A stretch of DNA of 19,632 bases from UBA11889 sp002313255 (GTDB lineage: Bacteria; Pseudomonadota; Gammaproteobacteria; Pseudomonadales; Azotimanducaceae), in NCBI GenBank assembly GCA_913045265.1, contig CAJWQX010000051.1, positions 1 through 19,632 on the forward strand, read 5' to 3'. Both the position numbers and the translations under genes were made by a program. Below, piece by piece: positions 7,099 through 12,808 of the stretch. The number at the start of each line of letters is the position of its first letter. Within the stretch, counting starts at the first letter, position 1. The notes under the pieces were generated by a model. That model was given only the letters and a program-made list of their open reading frames with translations, did no database searches and was not told the DNA's origin.

Positions 7099-7893
7099 AT
7101 GCGCTTGAACGAAAAAGTTGTCGCCATCGTAGGGGCCGGGCAAACACCCGGGGAGACTATCGGCAATGGTCGTGCCGCGGCGATTCGTTTCGCACGAGAA
7201 GGCGCGCGTCTCATTCTGGCAGATCGCAACGTTGACTCAGCCGAGGAAACACGCGCCATGCTGAAAGCGGAAGGATTTGACGCCATGGTCGTGCATGCCG
7301 ATGTCAATCGTGAATCCGACTGTGCCGGTATCTCCGCTGCGGCAGTGGAGCAGCACGGCCAACTCGACGTCCTCCATTACAACGTCGGCCGAAGCGAGGG
7401 GGACGCGGAAGTTGCCGCACTCGACGTCGAGCAGTGGGACGAGATCATGTCGATGAATCTGCGAGGATTTTACCTGTGTAGCAAACATGCGTTGGCGGTC
7501 ATGCGACCGAAGAAGAGCGGCATCGTTTTGTGTATATCATCCGCGGCCGCACTCACGTCCGGTAGTAACATGACCTACAAAACGTCGAAAGCCGGCATGA
7601 ACGCACTGGTTCAATCAATGGCGATTAACAACGGACCTTACGGAATTCGGGTCAACGCTATCATGCCGGGCCTTATGGATACGCCCATGGCCATCGAGCG
7701 TCGTGCGCGAGAACGAGGTGTCGAGCGGGACGTCATACGCGAAGAACGCGATCGTTCTGTTCCATTGCTTGGAAAAATGGGGACCGCTTGGGACGTGGCT
7801 AGTGCAGCCGTCTTTCTCGCTTCTGACGAGGCCAGTTACATTACCGGCGTCGCACTTGCCGTCGACGGTGGTGTCACAGCTCGAGTTGGTTAA
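7099..7893 (+). CDS. SDR-family oxidoreductase with extended glycine-rich loop
   Basis: A 264-residue short-chain dehydrogenase. The cofactor loop is unusually long, running GAGQTPGETIGNGRAAA (12-28) in place of TGxxxGIG; I recall this form as a recognisable SDR subgroup. ADRN (41-44) ends strand 2, consistent with NAD(H) preference. NNAG is replaced by YNVG (94-97). The catalytic residues are Ser147 or Ser148 in ISSAA, Tyr160 and Lys164 in YKTSK, and the C terminus has the classic YITGVALAVDGG. A dehydrogenase of secondary alcohols or hydroxyacyl-CoA is the likely role; the substrate is unknown. The gene is divergent from the MFE-2-like SDR with 73 bases between the starts. Only 4 bases separate its stop from the stop of the converging DUF35 gene, leaving no room for a terminator. 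Confidence 0.9.
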   Translation: MRLNEKVVAIVGAGQTPGETIGNGRAAAIRFAREGARLILADRNVDSAEETRAMLKAEGFDAMVVHADVNRESDCAGISAAAVEQHGQLDVLHYNVGRSEGDAEVAALDVEQWDEIMSMNLRGFYLCSKHALAVMRPKKSGIVLCISSAAALTSGSNMTYKTSKAGMNALVQSMAINNGPYGIRVNAIMPGLMDTPMAIERRARERGVERDVIREERDRSVPLLGKMGTAWDVASAAVFLASDEASYITGVALAVDGGVTARVG

Positions 7894-7897
7894 CGCG

Positions 7898-8317
7898 TCA
7901 ATCGGTTACCGGTCTAAACACCGGGATGATGCCGCCGTCGGGTAAGCTCTCGAACGCCACTTCGACCTCCATCCCAACCTTCACTGCGTCCAGCGCCACG
8001 TCCACCAGATTGGTTGAAAGGCGCACCCCTTCTGCTACGTCGACCTGGGCTAAAACAATCGGCAATCGATCTTCGTGCCGAGGATGGTACGCCCGCCGTA
8101 ACAGGCCGTGGCTGTATAAGGTGCCACGACCCGACGCATCGCGCCAAACGATCGACCGCGACCCACAGTGTTGGCAACGTTCGCGATAAGGAAACGTCCA
8201 AGTCCCACAATCGTCGCAGCACTGAAGGCGCAGTTTTCCTTCGGAAGCAGCTTCAAAAAATGGTGCGGTACGAGAACTGGGTTTAGGCAACCAGGATTCA
8301 TCTTCGGATTGGCTCAC
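7898..8317 (-). CDS. DUF35 zinc-ribbon/OB-fold protein, partner of the upstream thiolase-fold protein
   Basis: A 139-residue two-domain protein. An N-terminal helix (FFEAASEGKLRLQ) leads into a rubredoxin-like zinc ribbon with Cys34/Cys37 (CDDCG) and Cys48/Cys51 (CQHCGS). An OB fold follows, from about residue 58, with GRGTLYSHGLLRRAYHP, LPIVLAQVDV and the Gly-Met VGMEVEVAFE strand. DUF35 proteins form complexes with thiolase-superfamily enzymes. Known cases include the steroid side-chain aldolase Ltp2-ChsH2(DUF35) and archaeal HMG-CoA synthase/thiolase assemblies, where the OB fold helps hold the CoA. The GTG start overlaps the TGA of the thiolase-fold gene (GTGA), which strongly supports a complex. 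It is the last gene of the five-gene minus-strand operon. Confidence 0.92.
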   Translation of the reverse strand: MSQSEDESWLPKPSSRTAPFFEAASEGKLRLQCCDDCGTWTFPYRERCQHCGSRSIVWRDASGRGTLYSHGLLRRAYHPRHEDRLPIVLAQVDVAEGVRLSTNLVDVALDAVKVGMEVEVAFESLPDGGIIPVFRPVTD

Positions 8318-9486
8318 GATGCGGTCTCCGGGGACAGCACCACGGTCGAATGGTAGTTCAACATGCCTCCGTTACCAGAACAGATAATGAGGTCGTTGGA
8401 CGACTGCCGTTCACCCGCCTGACCACGGCCCTGGATAACCGCCTCCGAAACAGGTGTCATGCCCCACATGTAGTAACTCGATAACTCACCGCCGCCTGTA
8501 TTTGTGGGCAGTGCGCCACCGGGGCCCAGACGGCCGTCTTCTACAAACGCACCGCCCTCGCCCTTCTCGCAAAATCCGTAGTCTTCGAGCGTCACAAGAA
8601 CCGTGTAGGTATAACAGTCGTAGAGTTGACACTGCGTAACCTCACCGAGACTAGCGTCCGCCATTGCTAGCGCTCGAGACGCACTTCGTGAGCCCGGACC
8701 ACGAATCGCTGAATCGGACACGGCCTGGCCGGTGTCGTGGCGATGGCCTTGGGCAAAACCACGGATGTATACCGGTGGCTGCTGCCCATCCCTTGCCTGC
8801 TCGGCTGACGTGACAATCACGCAGATGGCACCGTTCGAAACAAGACAACAGTCGAGAACGTGAAACGGCTCCACTACCCACGGAGAATCGTGATATTCGC
8901 TGAGCGTGATCGGCTCTCGTTTCGTCGCCCGTTCATTCAACCCCGCCCACGCCCGCTGGGATACTGCGATCTGACCCAATTGATCTCGAGTGGTCCCAAA
9001 GAGATCCATGTGACGTTGCGCCGCCATGGCAAACATTGGGATCGCACCGGTGAATCCGTAAAGACCCTGTAGCGAACTCAGAGCGTCACCGCCGAAACGC
9101 CGGCCGCCGGAATACGACGCGCCCGTGCGCTGTCCTTCGACCAAAGGCGCATCGGCAAAAACGCATGCAACGTTTGTTGCGAGCCCGTTCGCCACGGCCA
9201 TGGCCGCATACTGAATCATTTGCCCAGCGCTGGAACCGTAGCCCTGCATAAAAGTCAATAAATTCAACTCTTGAAGCCCGAGCGCCACATGCAGATGCAG
9301 GTCGAGCCCCCGGGTAATACCGCTATTAATCAGCAGCCCATCGAGTTCGGACTTATCGATCCCCGCGTCATCGATGGCGAGATAGACGGCTTCCGATGCT
9401 AAGTCGACGGTCGATCGGTACACCCGTCCCATCTCCGTCATACCAAGACCAGAAACTGCAGCGGTGCCGTTCATGGGATGATTCAT
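8314..9486 (-). CDS. thiolase-superfamily (SCP-x/lipid-transfer type) protein lacking the nucleophilic Cys; candidate aldolase
   Basis: A 390-residue thiolase-fold protein of the SCP-x/nonspecific lipid-transfer branch. The N-terminal AAVSGLGMTEMGRVYRST, the DLASEAVYLAIDDAGIDKSELDGL stretch, the central DLFGTTRDQLGQIAVSQRAWA and the C-terminal thiolase half with IICSGNGGM are all recognisable. The position of the acyl-accepting Cys (normally in a CaSG-like loop) reads GYGSSAGQ (82-89), so the nucleophile is missing. The C-terminal GGxxxxGHPxGA region reads GGGELSSYYMWGMTPVSEA, so the catalytic His is also gone, while tyrosines (289, 292 and 294 in DCYTYT; 338 and 339 in SSYYMW) are rich. This matches the pattern of steroid side-chain aldolase Ltp2 rather than a working thiolase (inference). 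Ribosome site AAGGA lies just before the ATG; a single base separates it from the Ddn-like gene. Confidence 0.9.
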   Translation of the reverse strand: MNHPMNGTAAVSGLGMTEMGRVYRSTVDLASEAVYLAIDDAGIDKSELDGLLINSGITRGLDLHLHVALGLQELNLLTFMQGYGSSAGQMIQYAAMAVANGLATNVACVFADAPLVEGQRTGASYSGGRRFGGDALSSLQGLYGFTGAIPMFAMAAQRHMDLFGTTRDQLGQIAVSQRAWAGLNERATKREPITLSEYHDSPWVVEPFHVLDCCLVSNGAICVIVTSAEQARDGQQPPVYIRGFAQGHRHDTGQAVSDSAIRGPGSRSASRALAMADASLGEVTQCQLYDCYTYTVLVTLEDYGFCEKGEGGAFVEDGRLGPGGALPTNTGGGELSSYYMWGMTPVSEAVIQGRGQAGERQSSNDLIICSGNGGMLNYHSTVVLSPETAS

Positions 9487-9487
9487 G

Positions 9488-9907
9488 TTAAGTCCTTGTC
9501 AGTACGACCACGGGTATTTCGCGAACTGTGCGTTCTTGATATTCGTTGTAGCCTTCCCAGATGTTCGTCATCAGAGCCCACAAACGATTTCTTTCCTCAC
9601 CGCTGGCCGTCGATGCTCGAGCAGAAAATAGATCGGCTTTCACCTGCACTTTGACGTCTGCGTGCGCGACCAAATTTTCATACCAAGACGGATGCAACGC
9701 ATGGCCACCTTTTGACCCAACAATAATGTATGTCCCATTGTCCTCGCCATAAATCAGAGGAATTAAGTGCGCCGCTCCGGATTTTCGGCCGGTCGTCGTC
9801 AACAGCAGGGTCGGGACGCCGCCCCACATGTGGCCTTCATCTCCACCCGTTGTTAGATAACGTTCTACGTGTTCGGTAATCCAACCCGGCATCGCTCGAT
9901 CACTCAC
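9488..9907 (-). CDS. Ddn-like nitroreductase/deazaflavin(F420)-dependent oxidoreductase family protein
   Basis: A 139-residue split-barrel flavin/deazaflavin-binding protein of the family that includes mycobacterial Ddn and F420H2-dependent quinone reductases. Features: the strand LLLTTTGRKSG (34-44), followed by HLIPLIYGEDNGTYIIVGSKGG (47-68) and the phosphate/coenzyme-contacting HPSWYENLVAHADVKVQV (72-89). Members reduce quinones, enones or nitro compounds with reduced F420; some use FMN instead. The GTG start overlaps the TGA of the Cys-rich gene upstream; ATG at 9892 is an alternative. Lying inside an operon with an ECH and the thiolase-fold/DUF35 pair, it may reduce an unsaturated CoA ester or ketone intermediate (inference). 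No F420 biosynthesis gene is visible in the window. Confidence 0.88.
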   Translation of the reverse strand: MSDRAMPGWITEHVERYLTTGGDEGHMWGGVPTLLLTTTGRKSGAAHLIPLIYGEDNGTYIIVGSKGGHALHPSWYENLVAHADVKVQVKADLFSARASTASGEERNRLWALMTNIWEGYNEYQERTVREIPVVVLTRT

Positions 9908-10323
9908 GGGTCATCCTCCACATCCGTATTGCTATCCTGCCGGAACAACGCCTCAAGCTTGGCTTTGGCGGCCGTATCCGGATCGATCGTCGCCTCGGGA
10001 GGATCGACACCATCTTCCGAGGTCTCTTCACCGCCAAAAAGGTCGCTCAATTCTTTACGCGCGCCCGCTTCTTTGACCCCGATTATCGAATCGTAAGTCC
10101 CTGCGGCTGGTCGAAAAAAATCGCAAAAATTCGCATTTTCTTTATTGACCGGCGGATCGGCCCGTTCGTCCGCACAAGTAATCGTGTCTCGCGGTCTATA
10201 TTGGCGGCAAAGGCGACAACAGTGCAGGCTTTCGAAACACTTCGGGCAGTTGTTGTGTCGTGTGATCGGCCTTGGTAACGCGTCAAGCGACGTGCCGCAA
10301 TTCCAGCATTCCAATTCCGTCAT
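9904..10323 (-). CDS. Cys-rich zinc-ribbon-like protein of unknown function
   Basis: A 139-residue protein I cannot assign to a characterised family. The N-terminal half carries nine Cys: C6/C9 (CWNCG), C26/C29 (CPKC), C35/C36/C39 (CCRLC), C50 and C67, with a possible ligand H23. This suggests one or two zinc ribbons or a metal/Fe-S site, starting with a zinc-ribbon knuckle like those of rubredoxin-type proteins. After NFCDFFRP (66-72) comes an acidic, low-complexity C-terminal half holding two similar short helical segments, RKELSDLFGG (89-98) and AKLEALFRQ (121-129), separated by about 22 mostly acidic residues. These look like repeated docking motifs. The gene lies 24 bases after the ECH stop and overlaps the Ddn-like gene by 4 bases (GTGA), so it is co-expressed with the acyl-CoA enzymes. 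Confidence 0.8.
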   Translation of the reverse strand: MTELECWNCGTSLDALPRPITRHNNCPKCFESLHCCRLCRQYRPRDTITCADERADPPVNKENANFCDFFRPAAGTYDSIIGVKEAGARKELSDLFGGEETSEDGVDPPEATIDPDTAAKAKLEALFRQDSNTDVEDDP

Positions 10324-10347
10324 TGGTCGGTCTCGACAGCAGTCGAA

Positions 10348-11172
10348 TCAACGACCCGTAAATTCGGGCTTACGTTTCTCTAGGAACGCTTTCACGCCTT
10401 CCTGAAAATCTTCCGAATTAAAAAGACTATTCAGATGGACCATCAGATGATCGACCGCGGTGTCGTAACTCTCTTCCAATCCCATCCGCATCATGCGCTT
10501 GGTCGTCTGCACCGCCATGGGCGCGTTATCAGCGATTTCGTTGGCCCACTGCATGGCGGTATCCATAAGCTCTTCGTTGGGGACAACCGCATTAAAGAGT
10601 CCGAGATCAAGAGCTTCTTGAGCATCGATCGTGCGTGCCCGATAGTAGAGTTCGGCCGCTTTCGCCCAACCGATTAAGCGCGGTAATAACCAGGTCCCCC
10701 CACTTTCTGGAACGACATTGCGCTTCGCCGTCACGGCCGCCATCTTAGCCGACTCGCCCGCAATTCGAATATCGGCGAGCAAGGTAATGTCCATACCGTA
10801 CCCAGCCGCCGCGCCGTTGACCGCGCAGACCACGGGCGTGTCTATATTCCACATCACATTAATGGGTGCATCGCGCAGATCAAACAACTGGCGCGGACGA
10901 TTCTGGCCTTTCTCCGCCGCTTCAGCGCTGCCGATCCCGCCTTCGCCGACGGCGACAAGGTCAAGTCCTGAGCAGAATCCTCTGCCGGCACCCGTCAATA
11001 CGATACAACGGGTATCGGGATCCTTGTTCGCTTCGACCATCTTGTTCGAGAGTTCGCCCAGCATATCGCGACTTATCGCGTTAAGGCGTTCCGGTCGATT
11101 CAACGTCATAACCACGACCCGATCGCGTTGCTCAACCAATAGCTCATCGGTATTCGACGCACTGACCGTCAT
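10348..11172 (-). CDS. enoyl-CoA hydratase/isomerase, canonical active-site layout
   Basis: About 274 residues, a conventional crotonase: LNRPERLNAI (24-33), the first oxyanion motif GRGFCSGLDL (63-72), the second NGAAAGYGMDITLLADIRIA (119-138), and Glu156 in VPESGGTWLLPRLIG, with the C-terminal LEKRKPEFTGR. The second motif has AGYGMD rather than GGGxE, as in several CoA-ester hydratases acting on branched or aromatic substrates. The start is taken as ATG 11172, because GGGAAG lies 6 bases upstream; an in-frame TTG at 11193 would add seven residues and bury that ribosome site. First gene of the five-gene minus-strand operon, with the 588-base non-coding region upstream. The predicted role is hydration of a 2-enoyl-CoA in the cytoplasm. 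Confidence 0.92.
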   Translation of the reverse strand: MTVSASNTDELLVEQRDRVVVMTLNRPERLNAISRDMLGELSNKMVEANKDPDTRCIVLTGAGRGFCSGLDLVAVGEGGIGSAEAAEKGQNRPRQLFDLRDAPINVMWNIDTPVVCAVNGAAAGYGMDITLLADIRIAGESAKMAAVTAKRNVVPESGGTWLLPRLIGWAKAAELYYRARTIDAQEALDLGLFNAVVPNEELMDTAMQWANEIADNAPMAVQTTKRMMRMGLEESYDTAVDHLMVHLNSLFNSEDFQEGVKAFLEKRKPEFTGR

Positions 11173-11760
11173 AGGTATCTTCCCATCACTCAATAAGACG
11201 TGGGAGGCTAGACCCTGACTCGAGGGAAGTCCATGCCGCGGCGAATGGACCCGCTCATGCTATCGGCGGAACCGCAACGTCGGTGTGGAGGTTTTTTTAT
11301 TCGTCGCTAAGTGTTCGATACCGTGTCGACCGGAAGCCACTCGCGGAGAAGAGCCAGGTGTTAGCCATCCAAAGAAGTGGCGTTCCGGACGCTGCACGAG
11401 CGTGACCTGGTGTACGGTGCGTTGCTATTTGTACCTTTAACAGCTCTTTTTGTCTGCGAGTTCCGACTCAATCAATGTCGCGTTCAATAATTTAACGAGA
11501 TGTTGACGTGACCGTACGTGCCGCCGTTCTTTTGCTCTAACTCATTGTTTTAAAGGAAGATACGGTCTTCAAGCGCATCGTTACTCTGTCATATATAACC
11601 CGTAAGCATAAAAAAATATTTATTTGAGTCCACATTGGCATAGAAAGTCCAAACAATGATGTTCAATCCCATTGCAACCGCGGCAACGACGTTATATACA
11701 TTTATCCGGGGTTGAGCAGTACCCAAACGATTTTGAGAACTCAATCGTACGAGGGGTAAT
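11173..11760. other. 588-base intergenic region between divergent operons
   Basis: No convincing gene is found here. The longest ATG-initiated frames I traced by eye are tiny (25 codons from 11232, 19 codons from 11656) and lack ribosome sites. The half next to the membrane gene is visibly AT-richer, with an A/T run around 11607-11630. The 3' end holds a promoter-like sequence described separately. The stretch must contain the promoter for the minus-strand ECH operon as well, which I could not locate confidently. A small RNA or long leader is possible, but nothing in the sequence shows it directly. Confidence 0.6.
11672..11700 (+). promoter_or_regulatory. putative promoter of the first small membrane gene
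   Basis: TTGCAA (11672-11677) and TATACA (11695-11700) are spaced 17 bases apart, a sigma-70-like arrangement with four matches of six at each box. The -10 area lies within GACGTTATATAC (11688-11699). That exact 12-base sequence recurs at 12308-12319 upstream of the paralogous gene, at a similar distance from the ATG (73 against 64 bases), which supports a functional element. Confidence 0.5.
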
Positions 11761-12144
11761 ATGTCTTCTGACCGAATATTGATGATCTTGATGACTGTGG
11801 TTGCCGTCCTTGCCGTGATTCCGGGAGTACCAGCGGTTGCCTACGCGCCGTTAGCACTAGTCGGACTTGGCCTCATCAGCGGGTTTATGAATCCCGAAGA
11901 TGATCTCCTGACAAGAGTGGCATATATCGCTGTAGCCGTTGCACTCCCAATCGTTGCGAATAGCTTAGACGCTATTCCCGTGGTGGGTGGCTTCGTAAAC
12001 AGCATTCTGGATAACATCGCCGTCGCTGTAGCCGGCATCGTTGTTGCGAACATGCTGCTGCAGATATATGCGCGGTTGATGCCTGCCGACGACTCTGACT
12101 CTGGCTCTAGTGCTGAGGGCGGGGGGGGTTACAGCAGCGAATAG
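11761..12144 (+). CDS. small hydrophobic membrane protein, paralogue of next gene
   Basis: A 127-residue integral membrane protein with hydrophobic segments at about 6-20, 24-42, 53-68 and 83-102, probably three or four passes or hairpins. A hydrophilic Ser/Asp/Gly-rich tail follows (from 108: PADDSDSGSS, then four Gly). The conserved centre ANSLDAIPVVGGFVNSILDN (66-85) and GFMNPEDDLLTRVAY are shared with the paralogue 228 bases downstream. I do not know a characterised function. From memory, it resembles a widespread uncharacterised class of small membrane proteins with an IPxxGxxxxSILxN signature (low certainty). ATG 11761 is preceded by GAGGGG, a strong ribosome site also kept in the paralogue. 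An 8-G run at 12121-12128 encodes the Gly stretch and could be prone to slippage. The gene has its own promoter-like sequence and terminator. Confidence 0.85.
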   Translation: MSSDRILMILMTVVAVLAVIPGVPAVAYAPLALVGLGLISGFMNPEDDLLTRVAYIAVAVALPIVANSLDAIPVVGGFVNSILDNIAVAVAGIVVANMLLQIYARLMPADDSDSGSSAEGGGGYSSE

Positions 12145-12171
12145 AATCTGTCGAAGTTCGACAATGATCGA

Positions 12172-12200
12172 AATGGCCCCGTTTTAGGGGCCATTTTTTT
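12172..12200 (+). terminator. Rho-independent terminator after first membrane gene
   Basis: Perfect 9-base stem AATGGCCCC (12172-12180) / GGGGCCATT (12187-12195) with loop GTTTTA, running into seven T (12194-12200). It lies 27 bases after the stop codon. Its stem is nearly identical to the terminator after the paralogous gene. Confidence 0.92.
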
Positions 12201-12290
12201 GCCTATTCAACATCTTTTCTCACCAACCGTTTGACCGAAAAATACGGCTAGCGCTCCCCGTCCCCACCAGAACAAGGCGGCACCGTCAAG

Positions 12291-12318
12291 TTTACAAAGT
12301 GATCACTGACGTTATATA
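12291..12318 (+). promoter_or_regulatory. putative promoter of the second small membrane gene
   Basis: TTTACA (12291-12296, five of six matches to the -35 consensus) and TATATA (12313-12318) are spaced 16 bases apart. The -10 box lies in the 12-base GACGTTATATAC sequence repeated from the upstream paralogue. This suggests that the two genes were duplicated together with their promoter and may share regulation. Confidence 0.5.
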
Positions 12319-12371
12319 CGTCGGTCCAGGTAAAATATTAATTCATTCAAATACGAACGAGGGGTCGTTTT

Positions 12372-12704
12372 ATGTTACAGAAAGTTTTGACCTGGGGTTC
12401 GCTCGCGATTGCCGTAATCGCAGCGTTTACCGATGCCATTCCGATGGTGCCTTTGATTCTAGTGGTATTAGGTCTGATCGGCGGATTCATGAGTCCGCTC
12501 GAAGACGTTGGTACTCGTGTCGCTTATTACGTACTAGCGGCGGCGCTGCCGACGATTGCCAACAGTCTGGACGCGATCCCAGTACTCGGAGGATACGCTA
12601 ACAGCATCCTCGATAATGTCGCGATCACCATTGCCGGTATTGCGCTCGCTAACTTCCTCCTCGCGTTGTACAACAACACGATGGCGGCGGGAAATGACGA
12701 CTGA
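12372..12704 (+). CDS. small hydrophobic membrane protein, paralogue of preceding gene
   Basis: A 110-residue membrane protein colinear with the preceding one. It has hydrophobic stretches at about 10-19, 23-39, 49-64 and 82-100, and the shared core ANSLDAIPVLGGYANSILDN (63-82). The loop GFMSPLEDVGTRVAY matches GFMNPEDDLLTRVAY of its neighbour. It lacks the Ser/Gly-rich tail and ends in AAGNDD. The ribosome site GAGGGG lies 10 bases before ATG 12372, in a context (ACGAGGGGT) identical to that of the paralogue. Function unknown; the conserved DAIP..GG..NSILDN hairpin is probably the structural core. The gene has its own promoter-like sequence and terminator, so the two copies are a tandem pair of independent units rather than an operon. 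Confidence 0.85.
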   Translation: MLQKVLTWGSLAIAVIAAFTDAIPMVPLILVVLGLIGGFMSPLEDVGTRVAYYVLAAALPTIANSLDAIPVLGGYANSILDNVAITIAGIALANFLLALYNNTMAAGNDD

Positions 12705-12728
12705 TCGAATCAGTCAATTGATAGAGAC

Positions 12729-12746
12729 GCGAGCACTATTGCTCGC
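12729..12746. other. perfect hairpin just before terminator
   Basis: GCGAGCA (12729-12735), loop CTAT, TGCTCGC (12740-12746): a perfect 7-base stem located between the stop codon of the second membrane gene and its terminator. It could stabilise the 3' end of the message, or form a second structural element with the terminator 5 bases further on. Confidence 0.55.
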
Positions 12747-12751
12747 CACAT

Positions 12752-12782
12752 AAAAATGGCCCCTTTGGGGGCCATTTTTTTT
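12752..12782. terminator. bidirectional Rho-independent terminator
   Basis: AAAAATGGCCCC (12752-12763) pairs with GGGGCCATTTTT (12768-12779) around the loop TTTG, followed by more T to 12782. The A tract on the left makes it a U-tailed terminator on the minus strand too, so it can serve both the small membrane gene (+) and the converging SPFH gene (-), whose stop is at 12809. The stem core ATGGCCCC is shared with the terminator at 12172. Confidence 0.92.
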
Positions 12783-12808
12783 GCGCGTCGACAACCTGGG
12801 GACTGAAC

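Noticed and set aside
11656..11715. A 19-codon ATG frame in the non-coding region
   Set aside because: No ribosome site, overlaps the promoter-like boxes, and is far too short to support by eye.
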